NCBI RefSeq assembly: GCF_000772105.1
Contig: NZ_CP009355.1
Location: 1,116,001-1,180,000 of the forward strand
Source of the DNA: Vibrio tubiashii ATCC 19109
Lineage (GTDB): Bacteria; Pseudomonadota; Gammaproteobacteria; Enterobacterales; Vibrionaceae
DNA length: 64,000 nucleotides
Reading direction: 5' to 3'
This document shows positions 26,559-34,914 of this stretch, piece after piece. The notes below the pieces were generated by a model, which had not been told where the DNA came from, made no database searches, and saw only the letters and a list, made by a program, of their open reading frames with translations. The translations under genes were made by a program, and so were the position numbers. Within the stretch, counting starts at the first letter, position 1; each line of letters opens with the position of its first letter.

Positions 26559-27122
26559 AGAAAAGGCCAATATGGTTCGCCATACCATTCGCGAGTCGTT
26601 TTTATTCTTCTGGACCTCGAAGCTAAGCCAATCCGTAACTTATATTTATATATATTATATTGATCACTTTTGAGCCATTAATTCCATTAGTATAATTTTC
26701 AATATAAATTCACCTTACATATTTTGTGACTATACAGTTATTTTAAACAAGTGTTTATGTAAATAAAAAACCTCAAACCTTAAAATAATAGAACTATCAG
26801 TTTATTGAAATTTTAAATTCGAATTCCCTTCTAAAGCTTTTAATTACGTAGCCTACCATTTATTTACCATTTACTAATTTAAATATTACTAAACATCAAT
26901 AGCTTAAACATTGATCAATAAATTACCATTTATGTGAGCTATAACTCATTTAGTTCATTCTTATTGCTATAGATTCAACCAAAATATTGATCGGAGGAAT
27001 TTATAAAACCTATTTAATACACAGGAAAATTAAACCATACAGCTTGCTATAAATATAAATCTCACCATTACCATAAATATAACAACGGTAGGCGTGAGCA
27101 CGCATAAATATAAGGTATTAGA
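26559..27122. other. AT-rich intergenic region between nasA and the toxin-like pair
   Basis: About 560 bases with no convincing coding region. From about 26640 to 27120 it is very AT-rich, with tracts such as TATATTTATATATATTATATT at 26641-26661. It must hold the promoter of the plus-strand gene at 27123. Such composition is typical of H-NS-bound, horizontally acquired DNA, which is inference. Confidence 0.6.
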
Positions 27123-28358
27123 ATGAAAAACATAAAAAAGCCACTCCTTTTATCCACTATTTGTTTAGGCTTAATTAGTGCTGGAATTCAGGCTTCAACG
27201 TCAAGTGAATTACTCGTCCCATCGTCAGCTGAACAGCAGATTGGGCAGATTAGCTATGAAACAATTATCGGTGAAAACGGTGCATTCATTGACCTAGATA
27301 CCGATGAATTCATCCTTAACCAGAAAGAGTGGTTTCAAATTCAAACCTACGTTGAAGGTGCGCTATCGTTACCTATTACTGAAGCGAGTATGAAGTCTGC
27401 TTTCAACATTGCTGATGACGTTCCGTTTTCAAACTTTAAAGCGCTGGTAGAACAATATGGGAAAGTACATTCCGAAGCGTTTTATTGGAAGAAAGATCTC
27501 TATCCAAGCATTGTGGGCTTAGCGCTGTCACTGTCCAACTACAATGACATTCAGAAATATATGGTCCAGCCGCTTAGTGATCAGTTAACGATCATTCTGT
27601 CTAAATCCTTTTCTCCACTACCCGCGGATGTTCAAGCGGTCGATCAAGCTCGTCAACTTGCCATTGCCTACCTTAGCGCTCTGAAAAACTTCTCGGTAGA
27701 AAATCACAAGAAAGTAGAAAAGGCTAGCGATGACCTGCTCGCATTCTCAGCAAAGATGGAAGAACAAAAACTCCAACTTGATGTACTAAAAAGCACACAC
27801 AGTGGATACCTAGATGATGATGGTAGTGAACTTCAACAGCGCGTGAATGACTTGAATAACCGCATTAATCAGCTAAACAAAGATTACAACCACTACGTTA
27901 CTGTTGCTTCTACTGCTGTCACTTATGCTTGGTTCCCGTTGGTAGCAGTTCCTATTATGGGTGTTTATGGCGACAAAGCTGAAAAGGCCAGAAAGTTGCG
28001 CAATCAACTTCAGGATGAAGCAAAAGTACTTGAAGCTCAGCTTTCAACGACTCAGAAGGTATACAACTCCTACAAGCGTTCAACTGACAGTATCAATTAC
28101 ATCTCAAGCAAAATTGAAAACGCCATACCTTATGTCAATAAGCTGAAACTGCATTGGCAGAAAATGAATACGGATTTTGATTCTCTCATCGTTGCGCTCG
28201 AAGCAGCCGAATCAAGCACTGAAATATTACAATCTAATGCATTAAGAGCCGCCGCAGAAGCGATGGCGAATACCGCTGTTGCAGAGCAAAACTGGAGCAA
28301 TATCAGTGATAAAGCGAAAACCTTTTCCAACAACGCATACATAGAAAAAGCCGAATAA
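27123..28358 (+). CDS. secreted coiled-coil protein, possible alpha-helical pore-forming toxin subunit
   Basis: A 411-residue protein not firmly recognised. A signal peptide (MKNIKKPLLLSTICLGLISAGIQA) precedes an almost entirely helical chain with no cysteine. Residues about 195-255 form a coiled coil (FSAKMEEQKLQLDVL, LQQRVNDLNNRINQLNKDY). Next is a hydrophobic hairpin at about 258-282 (VASTAVTYAWFPLVAVPIMGVYG), then another coiled coil (DKAEKARKLRNQLQDEAKVLEAQL). Long helix, hydrophobic hairpin, long helix is the plan of the XaxA/YaxA, ClyA and MakA pore-forming toxins. ATG has AAGG about 8 bases upstream. It is followed at 119 bases by a second secreted protein with a similar plan. Toxin function is inferred from architecture only. 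Confidence 0.6.
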   Translation: MKNIKKPLLLSTICLGLISAGIQASTSSELLVPSSAEQQIGQISYETIIGENGAFIDLDTDEFILNQKEWFQIQTYVEGALSLPITEASMKSAFNIADDVPFSNFKALVEQYGKVHSEAFYWKKDLYPSIVGLALSLSNYNDIQKYMVQPLSDQLTIILSKSFSPLPADVQAVDQARQLAIAYLSALKNFSVENHKKVEKASDDLLAFSAKMEEQKLQLDVLKSTHSGYLDDDGSELQQRVNDLNNRINQLNKDYNHYVTVASTAVTYAWFPLVAVPIMGVYGDKAEKARKLRNQLQDEAKVLEAQLSTTQKVYNSYKRSTDSINYISSKIENAIPYVNKLKLHWQKMNTDFDSLIVALEAAESSTEILQSNALRAAAEAMANTAVAEQNWSNISDKAKTFSNNAYIEKAE

Positions 28359-28398
28359 TCTCTTCCAATAACCAATAACGGGATTTATCCCTCACTTC

Positions 28399-28427
28399 CC
28401 CACCCGCGCAGTTGCGTCGGGTGTGGG
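28399..28427 (+). repeat. GC-rich hairpin between the two toxin-like genes
   Basis: CCCACCCG-CGC-AGTT-GCG-T-CGGGTGTGGG can form a long, slightly bulged stem in a GC-rich patch unlike the AT-rich surroundings. No T tract follows, so it looks like an mRNA-protecting or partially attenuating structure between the two genes rather than a full stop. Confidence 0.5.
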
Positions 28428-28476
28428 CAAAGCTACCTCAAATAAACCAAAGGTAGCGAAAAATAAGGAAATAAAA

Positions 28477-30876
28477 ATGAAGAAGATCCTTGTCCTTGCT
28501 GTTACGGCAGCGCTTTCAAATGGCGTCATTGCCTCTGATTGGCTTAATATCAACGACCTGCCTTCAAATACTGAATACCCAGAATGGCTAAACACACCAT
28601 ACGTACAAAATGATTCTGTAACACGCTCTACTTCTGACTTGTATGTAAACCTTAAAGATTGGATTAACCAACAAAATTTATACAAAGTAAAACCTACCAA
28701 GATATATATTTTCGCGGACACTTTGGAAGTAGATGAGAACTTTAATTTGGTCATGAACAACCAAAATATCGTGATCTTTGCTCGCCGAGTGGTAGGCGCA
28801 GGCGTGCCAACATTTGTGCTCGGCCAACAAGGTGCTGCGGCTTCCGTCACCGTTATTGCCCAAAAAATGGAAACACCATTTAATGTGTTGGCTTTCACAC
28901 CAGAGGGCACTGTTACCGCGGACACAATTGATACTAAAGAGAGCCAAGGCACTTCGATTATTTTGTCGAAAGAACACTATGTTAAGCAACAACTTTCCAG
29001 TGAACTAGCTGCCAACATACAATTGGCGAAACAACAGTTCTCTGATATTGCTAACCGCTCTTTCGATATGGCTACAAGCTTATACGACACTCAACCAGCG
29101 ACAAGTCTGGCAATACTCAATTGGCTCGAAGTGAGCATGAGAAACGCGGGTAAAACTGTTTCTGAGGATCCTTTGTTAACTGACCTTTATCTTCAGACCG
29201 TTGCTTTCAAACAGTTCACCGACTTAAGTAGCCGCTCGGACAACTTTGTCCCTTATCTCGACCGTTCACTGTATCAAGAGAAATACAAAGCCTACCTTCA
29301 GGCAATGATCGCTTTTGAGCAGAAACGTGAACTGGTCTCAGATAGAAATAGCCGCATCGAAGATAAAATTGAAAATACCCGCCTGGCTCTAGCGAACATC
29401 GATGATGTTCTAGAATCTCAGGACTCCATCGTAAAACAGTCCGAACAAAACATCGCTAAACTACTCGATAGTGTTACCGCTGTTGAAGCGCAATACAAAA
29501 CTCAGGAGCTTACGGCGTTAAGCGCCCGCAGTGATTACCTGTATGGTGTCGAAGTCTGGAAGACTCAACAACAACTCAACGCAGCACTGGCGATTTTTAA
29601 AGCCATCGCAGAAATTGGAGGCGCGGTAAGTGGTGTATTCACAGGTAATTTGTCTGGCATTAATGACGTAACCGAGCAATTGGCGAAAACGCCAGAAGCG
29701 CTCGACAAAGCAAAGAACCTAGTAACAAACGTTAAGAATGTTACTGGTATCATTGATAGCATCACCAAGACTGTTGCGGGGATTGCTTCTCTTACCAACG
29801 AAGTTAAGTCCACGATTAAGCAACAGCGAATTTCAGAGACTATGGACTCGTTTGATTTCGCGGTCCCCTCTTTAAATGAGAGTAATCTCGCATGGGATTT
29901 AATGCTAACTGAGGTAAGAAGCAACCTACGTTACGCTGACTCATTAGGTATTAAGGGCGCTCGCGTTTATCTTCTTGAAATGGAAAAACAAGTTCTGCTA
30001 GGCAAAGCCATTAATGCATCGCAGTTAAATCTTGTTCAGGAGCAAGCAAAACTGGTTGATTTACTCCTAACTCGTAAAGTCACACTCAATCAAAAGGACC
30101 GCTTAACAAGTTTAATAGCGAGTGCCAGCGAAGATAGCGCTGTACAAAAACGTATTGAGCAAGAGCTATCACGAGTCTCATTGCACTTCAAACGTCCTAT
30201 GTTTGTGGCCCTTTCAAACTATGTCGCCGCCTATGAGTATTGGGCACTTAAAGATAGTGATGTGAAACCGAGCTTAGGTAAATCCTACTTAGAATACCAA
30301 TTTGATCTGGCTGCTATTGAGAATGAGTACGTCAACGCGCTCAATCGTTTTCAACCTGCGCCGCAAGATTTCAATATCGACAACTTCGTCATTGACGATG
30401 CGAAACAAATTGAAGCCTTGTTCAAAACGGGTGAGTTCAACTTCAATGTCCCACTGGAGCAATCGCAATTCTGCGCCTTTGACCGCGTGAGATTAGACAA
30501 GATTCGCGTATTCATCGAAGGTGAAAATCTTCCCTACGGTAAACAATTCAATTTGAGTATTTCTAACGGCGGAAACTACTATGATCGCTTCAGACAAGAA
30601 GAGTTTAAGTTTAGCGCTAACCCTATAACACGCGCCTTTTACTACCGACTCGATGATGCGGTTAACAACCAAGTAAGTATCATTACCGACGGATCACTTT
30701 CAGACAAGTTTGCTTATGCCTATTTTGAGCCGACTCCATTTACCAACTGGAATGTAACACTCAATAATTTTGATAGTACAGATACCAGCAATAATCAGTA
30801 CTTGAACTCGGTTGAGCGATTGAGAGTAGAGTTTTCAGGCAACGGAATTCCAAATGGGAGAAGTTGTTCAAACTAG
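28477..30876 (+). CDS. large secreted coiled-coil protein, partner of the 27123 gene
   Basis: A 799-residue protein of unknown family. Signal peptide MKKILVLAVTAALSNGVIAS; then about 100 residues of beta-rich sequence (KIYIFADTLEVDENFNLVM, NIVIFARRVVGAG); then a long helical middle with coiled coils around a hydrophobic stretch at about 367-392 (NAALAIFKAIAEIGGAVSGVFTG). The last 130 residues are beta-rich and bracketed by the only two mature cysteines (Cys666 and Cys797), a likely disulfide. This C-terminus is faintly like receptor- or partner-binding domains of insecticidal toxins. The frame is open from GTG at 28423, but ATG at 28477 begins the signal peptide and has AAGGA upstream. Confidence 0.6.
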   Translation: MKKILVLAVTAALSNGVIASDWLNINDLPSNTEYPEWLNTPYVQNDSVTRSTSDLYVNLKDWINQQNLYKVKPTKIYIFADTLEVDENFNLVMNNQNIVIFARRVVGAGVPTFVLGQQGAAASVTVIAQKMETPFNVLAFTPEGTVTADTIDTKESQGTSIILSKEHYVKQQLSSELAANIQLAKQQFSDIANRSFDMATSLYDTQPATSLAILNWLEVSMRNAGKTVSEDPLLTDLYLQTVAFKQFTDLSSRSDNFVPYLDRSLYQEKYKAYLQAMIAFEQKRELVSDRNSRIEDKIENTRLALANIDDVLESQDSIVKQSEQNIAKLLDSVTAVEAQYKTQELTALSARSDYLYGVEVWKTQQQLNAALAIFKAIAEIGGAVSGVFTGNLSGINDVTEQLAKTPEALDKAKNLVTNVKNVTGIIDSITKTVAGIASLTNEVKSTIKQQRISETMDSFDFAVPSLNESNLAWDLMLTEVRSNLRYADSLGIKGARVYLLEMEKQVLLGKAINASQLNLVQEQAKLVDLLLTRKVTLNQKDRLTSLIASASEDSAVQKRIEQELSRVSLHFKRPMFVALSNYVAAYEYWALKDSDVKPSLGKSYLEYQFDLAAIENEYVNALNRFQPAPQDFNIDNFVIDDAKQIEALFKTGEFNFNVPLEQSQFCAFDRVRLDKIRVFIEGENLPYGKQFNLSISNGGNYYDRFRQEEFKFSANPITRAFYYRLDDAVNNQVSIITDGSLSDKFAYAYFEPTPFTNWNVTLNNFDSTDTSNNQYLNSVERLRVEFSGNGIPNGRSCSN

Positions 30877-30902
30877 AACTAGATATATTCAAACTTCAGA
30901 TA

Positions 30903-30924
30903 CAAAAAAACCAGCAAATGCTGG
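30903..30924 (-). terminator. terminator of tRNA cassette 2
   Basis: Minus RNA: stem CCAGC/GCTGG, then T7. Flanking bases are the same as at the first and third tRNA-Cys loci. Confidence 0.88.
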
Positions 30925-30946
30925 CTGAGATGTTCTGAAAATTGAA

Positions 30947-31020
30947 TGGAGGCGCGTCCCGGAGTCGAACCGAGGTCCACGGATTTGCAATCCGCTGCAT
31001 AGCCACTCTGCCAACGCGCC
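30947..31020 (-). tRNA. tRNA-Cys(GCA), copy 2
   Basis: 74 nt, identical to the copy at 14484 including the encoded CCA and the GCA anticodon. It is downstream of tRNA-Leu in the same cassette. Confidence 0.97.
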
Positions 31021-31066
31021 TCAAATTGTGCTTTTTCACCTAACTAGCTTTAGCCAGAAAAGTAGA

Positions 31067-31153
31067 TGGTGCCCCGGGCCGGACTTGAACCGGCACAGCG
31101 CGAACGCCGAGGGATTTTAAATCCCTTGTGTCTACCAATTCCACCACCAGGGC
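31067..31153 (-). tRNA. tRNA-Leu(TAA), copy 2
   Basis: 87 nt, identical in sequence to the copy at 14604. The 46-base spacer to tRNA-Cys is also nearly identical, so the cassette is duplicated rather than convergent. Confidence 0.97.
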
Positions 31154-31215
31154 AACGCAATCATGCGATGGTAACACCACCTGTTCTGACGACCTATGCC
31201 GTGAGAACGAGGTGT

Positions 31216-31243
31216 ACTTTAACGGATTGAGATTCAAGGTCAA
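31216..31243 (-). promoter_or_regulatory. promoter of tRNA cassette 2
   Basis: Minus strand TTGACC, 16-base spacer, TAAAGT, matching the first cassette. The spacer differs, but the -10 to start region is conserved. Confidence 0.75.
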
Positions 31244-31341
31244 CAAGAAATTTATTCATTTTGATTCAACTGGTTAAAAAGACAACTTAACGTTTGCCAG
31301 TTAAGCAATTCGATCAAAACTTCAACGCCACTTCAAATAGA

Positions 31342-31366
31342 AAGAGCCACTTAAAATGTGGCTCTT
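31342..31366 (-). terminator. terminator after dld
   Basis: A 9-bp perfect stem (AAGAGCCAC / GTGGCTCTT) with an AT-rich 7-base loop. The minus RNA continues TTTCTATTTG. It lies 15 bases past the dld stop. Confidence 0.75.
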
Positions 31367-31380
31367 AGGGTATTCATCGC

Positions 31381-33087
31381 TTAAGCACAGCAATTACAAT
31401 TACGTTTATAACGGTCCATTTTACCGATACCTGGATTAAAGGTATTGGTAGGATCTAATTGGTGGTAAAACTTTTGCAACGAATTTTCTGCTTCGTACAA
31501 GTGCCCAACGTTATGCTCTGCGGGGTATTTTGCCCCTCGGCTGTTTAGATGCTCCAACATCAGCTTTTTCATTCGCTTGGTGTCAGTGCCTTTCTTGAAA
31601 ATGTAATCTTGGTGGAACACGTAACACATAAAGTGACCATAATAGAGCGACTTAACCAAGTTTTGGCTCACTTCCTCCGGCAAGGTTTCTAACCACTCTT
31701 CGTCATTTCGTCTTAATGCAATATCGAGCGCAACGATATCTTCAACCTCGTTGCGGTGGATCGTTTCGTAGCGAATGGCGGCCCCTGCCGCAGCAAAACG
31801 GTGCAAATAGGCTTTCTTCCCTTCATCCGGAGTACATTCAAAGAAGTCACTGTCAGGCTCTACCGCCCACACTTCTTGCAGATACTTTTGCGCTTCTGCA
31901 ATACCACCATCACTCATTTTAAGCACAAGGTGATGCTCGTACTTGTCACGGTACTCCAACATGCGTTGAGGCAAGTGTTGAGGGAACAACTTGCTCGCGT
32001 AATACAAAATCGTATCTGGAAGATATTTACTGACTAAAGGAACGCGCTCTAAGAAGTTTTCCACTTTCGCTTTCAATGAAAACATCTTAGGTAAGTTGTC
32101 GGTACCCAACTTATCAATCGATAAGAACACATCTTTGCCGTACTTCTCTGCCATGTTGAAGATATCGCGGTGGAGATACTCTCCCATTTCTGGCAGGTTT
32201 TCGAACTGAGTTAGAAAGTCTTTTCTTAGTTTGGTCAGTTTATTCGGATCATTGGTACCCAAATAGAAGATTTGTTCTTTTTGCGGGATTGGGTAGCTGT
32301 CCACGCGCACTGCAAATACACCTAATTTACCAGCACAGCCGCTTGCCTCAAACAAACGACGTTCATCTGCATTGAAACGCGAAGGAATATCTGAAGTTAC
32401 ATCACGAACGCGCTCATCATATTCTTTGTCTGATGCCATACGTTCGTCATGAATGACATTGGCAGGGTCAAAGTTTCCATCTTGGAGGTTTTGCAAAATT
32501 TCTTCTGGTGTCGACCCAAGGCCATCGATCCCGAGGTGATTGACAAGGTGAAGTTGTCCCTTTTTATCGACCTGAGCAAAGATGGCTAGCTCAGTGTAAG
32601 CAGGGCCGCGTTTTACTAATGCGCCACCGGAGTTGTTTGCAATGCCACCAACAACTGTCGCACCCAGAGAAGAAGAACCAATCACTGAATGTGGCGCTCG
32701 ATTGACTGCTCTTAACTCTTTCTCTAGAGAATGAAGACTAGCACCTGGAAGACAGATTGCTTGTTTGCCACCGTCAACGAGGTAGATTTGCTTCATTTTG
32801 GTAATGTTGATGACGACGACATCGCGATCATAATCATTTCCGCTTGGTGCAGAACCTTCGGTCAGTCCCGTTTTCGCAGCCTGCATAATGATAATGCAAT
32901 TGTTCTCAACGCATTGCTGAATGATCTTCCATTGTTCAACAAGTGTATTGGGGAAAACGACGGCTAGAGCAGTACCGCTTCCAGAGCGAAAACCGCTGCG
33001 GTAATACTTGTTTTTAACTTGATCGGTAAGGACGTTTTCTTCCCCAACGATCGCGGTAAATGCGTCAATCAGCTGCTTCTGTTTCAT
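31381..33087 (-). CDS. dld: quinone-dependent D-lactate dehydrogenase
   Basis: A 568-residue peripheral inner-membrane flavoprotein that oxidises D-lactate to pyruvate and feeds electrons to quinone. The FAD_binding_4 segment is clear (LTEGSAPSGNDYDRDVVVIN, VIGSSSLGATVVGGIANNSGGALVKRGPAYTE), followed by the Dld-specific membrane-binding domain (KYEHHLVLKMSDGG, FLHRFAAAGAAIRYETIH, HMCYVFHQDYIFKKG in part, YPAEHNVGHLY). The frame is open to 33180, but ATG at 33087 aligns with E. coli Dld. It ends in an unusual cysteine-rich tail (RNCNCCA). Confidence 0.95.
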   Translation of the reverse strand: MKQKQLIDAFTAIVGEENVLTDQVKNKYYRSGFRSGSGTALAVVFPNTLVEQWKIIQQCVENNCIIIMQAAKTGLTEGSAPSGNDYDRDVVVINITKMKQIYLVDGGKQAICLPGASLHSLEKELRAVNRAPHSVIGSSSLGATVVGGIANNSGGALVKRGPAYTELAIFAQVDKKGQLHLVNHLGIDGLGSTPEEILQNLQDGNFDPANVIHDERMASDKEYDERVRDVTSDIPSRFNADERRLFEASGCAGKLGVFAVRVDSYPIPQKEQIFYLGTNDPNKLTKLRKDFLTQFENLPEMGEYLHRDIFNMAEKYGKDVFLSIDKLGTDNLPKMFSLKAKVENFLERVPLVSKYLPDTILYYASKLFPQHLPQRMLEYRDKYEHHLVLKMSDGGIAEAQKYLQEVWAVEPDSDFFECTPDEGKKAYLHRFAAAGAAIRYETIHRNEVEDIVALDIALRRNDEEWLETLPEEVSQNLVKSLYYGHFMCYVFHQDYIFKKGTDTKRMKKLMLEHLNSRGAKYPAEHNVGHLYEAENSLQKFYHQLDPTNTFNPGIGKMDRYKRNCNCCA

Positions 33088-33244
33088 ATCCGTATCTCTA
33101 ATTATTGTGCCCGACCAATATAAGCAGTCCAATTCTGCACGTCCATTACCGTAAGTGAACCCTGTGACAGCCACAATCACTCTAATGTTTATTTCTTAAA
33201 TATTTTCAGATAGTTAATATTTTCAAAAGCCAGATATCAACAAA

Positions 33245-33270
33245 GAAACATATCGTTTCCATAAAGAAAC
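33245..33270. promoter_or_regulatory. possible operator upstream of dld
   Basis: Three half-sites, GAAAC-N5-GTTTC-N6-GAAAC, spaced about one helical turn apart and lying about 160 bases upstream of the dld start. Overlapping dyads like this fit a dimeric regulator, perhaps the LysR protein encoded upstream. The assignment is inference. Confidence 0.35.
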
Positions 33271-33360
33271 AATACAAAATTCAAATGTTAACAAACAGAT
33301 TCAGATTGAAAATCGAGCAAATCAGACTTTGCGTATAAACACTCTATTTTTAAAGGAGTT

Positions 33361-33453
33361 ATGTACAAATGTATGCCTACAAGACCTAAACACAGCCAGC
33401 AACAAATCGAACTAAAAACATCACAAGAGTGTTGGATTATTGTGACAAGCTAA
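33361..33453 (+). CDS. possible 30-residue small protein
   Basis: An ATG-started frame of 30 codons ending in TAA, in the 459-base gap between dld and the lysR gene and opposite to both. AAAGGAG lies directly before it (only 2-3 bases from the first ATG, 13 from the second at 33372). The product is basic at first and hydrophobic near the end (ECWIIVTS). Nothing is recognised. A short frame like this can arise by chance, so confidence is low. The rest of the gap holds only the dld promoter region. Confidence 0.25.
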   Translation: MYKCMPTRPKHSQQQIELKTSQECWIIVTS

Positions 33454-33546
33454 GACTCTCAACAAAGAAGCAGCTAATAGGAACTCAAGTCGTAAGTTTG
33501 AAAAAGTGTTCTAGGCTAGATTTCGTTTAGCAAAAGACGCTTTCAA

Positions 33547-34449
33547 TTAAAATTGATAGCTGCGCTCTTGAAAGCATTGATACAAATGCTCAATGAAAAG
33601 CTTAATTTTTTCAGGCTGTTGGCGAGTATATGGGTAGACCGCATAGATACCGAGGCACTTTGCCGTTTCCTCTTTAAACAGTTGAATCAACCGGCCTTGC
33701 TGTAGATCTCCATAAACCAACACACGAGGCACGTAAATGATTCCCTGCCCTAACAAAGCAACGTTACGTAGGGCTGAAGAGTTATTGGTACACAGATTGC
33801 CATCCACTTTGACTTGATAGACATCGTCACCGTTTTTAAACGCCCACTCTCTCGCTCCCGTTTCCTGATAGGCATAGGCTAAACAATTGTGTTTTGTGAG
33901 TTCTTTCGGCGTTTTAGGCTTACCGTTTTTCGCTATGTACTTAGGTGAGGCACAAACAATCCAATTAGCATCAACTAACTTGCGCGCGATGAGGCTCGAA
34001 TCTGGAAGAACCCCAGTGCGAATGGCTAAATCAAAACGCTCATTGACGATATCCACAAAGCGATTATCTAGCTCCATATCAATACTGATATCGGGGTATT
34101 CATGGTTAAATTCAGCAATAACAGTAGGTAAGATCAACTCACCAGATATGATCGGAACAGTAATTTTAATGTTGCCAGATAAGCTCTTGCCTAAGCCAAC
34201 AATCGATTCCTCAGCCGTTGCTACAGCTTGATAAACACTTCTCGCATGTTCAAAAAAGGCTTGCCCAGACTCTGTCAGTTTGAGGGTTCGAGTCGTTCGG
34301 TAAAGGAGTTGAACGCCGATATCTTGCTCAAGTTTAGCGATGCGCTTACTGACAACCGATTTCGTCAATTCCATGTGCCTCGCAGCAGCACTAAATGATC
34401 CCTGCTCAACCAAATGGTAGAAAATAATATAGTCGTCGGTATTTCTCAT
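33547..34449 (-). CDS. LysR-family transcriptional regulator
   Basis: A 300-residue regulator with an N-terminal winged helix-turn-helix (FYHLVEQGSFSAAARHMELTKSVVSKRIAKLEQDIGVQLLYRTTRTLKLTESG) and a C-terminal periplasmic-binding-like effector domain. It is of the CrgA/AaeR-like subgroup by the wording VSKRIAKLE and LYRTTR. The ligand is unknown. It is upstream of dld on the same strand with a 459-base gap, so it may control D-lactate use, which is a guess. Confidence 0.92.
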   Translation of the reverse strand: MRNTDDYIIFYHLVEQGSFSAAARHMELTKSVVSKRIAKLEQDIGVQLLYRTTRTLKLTESGQAFFEHARSVYQAVATAEESIVGLGKSLSGNIKITVPIISGELILPTVIAEFNHEYPDISIDMELDNRFVDIVNERFDLAIRTGVLPDSSLIARKLVDANWIVCASPKYIAKNGKPKTPKELTKHNCLAYAYQETGAREWAFKNGDDVYQVKVDGNLCTNNSSALRNVALLGQGIIYVPRVLVYGDLQQGRLIQLFKEETAKCLGIYAVYPYTRQQPEKIKLFIEHLYQCFQERSYQF

Positions 34450-34572
34450 GCGTCTTCACTACTAACCTGGAGAACAAGTATTGTATGGAGATTAGAGGAT
34501 AAATGCTGATCCTAGAGTCACACTTGTGCACTGCATCAGCCTCAGCTAGAAAGGTTCACTTGCTTCAGATAC

Positions 34573-34594
34573 AAAAAAACCAGCTTTCGCTGGT
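34573..34594 (-). terminator. terminator of the third tRNA-Cys
   Basis: Minus RNA: stem ACCAGC/GCTGGT with a TTTC-type loop, then T7; the same flank as the other two tRNA-Cys loci. Confidence 0.9.
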
Positions 34595-34662
34595 CTAGTA
34601 AGATGCTTTCACATCTGTGCTTCCACATTCGAATATTGCTGTTGCCGTACCCGAGAAAAGAA

Positions 34663-34736
34663 TGGAGGCGCGTCCCGGAGTCGAACCGAGGTCCACGGAT
34701 TTGCAATCCGCTGCATAGCCACTCTGCCAACGCGCC
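34663..34736 (-). tRNA. tRNA-Cys(GCA), copy 3
   Basis: 74 nt, identical to the two other tRNA-Cys copies, but without a tRNA-Leu partner. It is the only RNA gene in the 34450-34914 gap. Confidence 0.97.
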
Positions 34737-34780
34737 CTTCTTTCTAACGCTTTAGTTACCCACCGCTGCGTTCGATGCAT

Positions 34781-34808
34781 ACTCTACGGATTGAGCTTAG
34801 AGAGTCAA
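34781..34808 (-). promoter_or_regulatory. promoter of the third tRNA-Cys
   Basis: Minus strand TTGACT, 16-base spacer, TAGAGT, the same layout as the two tRNA-Leu/Cys cassettes. Confidence 0.7.
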
Positions 34809-34914
34809 ACAAAAATCGAATTATTCCGTTTGTTTGCTGAGTTTTAAAGCAACATGATGCGAGTTCAAGCAATCAAGGCGAATTTTCCTGCACCCTCGTT
34901 CCACCAGCAGTTCA

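Noticed and set aside
26521..26560. TTGGCC-TTTTC-TTGCA as a second sigma-54 promoter of nasA
   Set aside because: The distance between the GG and GC pairs is one base short; sigma-54 tolerates almost no spacing change, and a correct element exists at 26475.
14368..31380. Integrative element using the tRNA genes as attachment sites
   Set aside because: No integrase, excisionase or phage gene is present; the repeats are whole tRNA cassettes with promoters, not short att cores.
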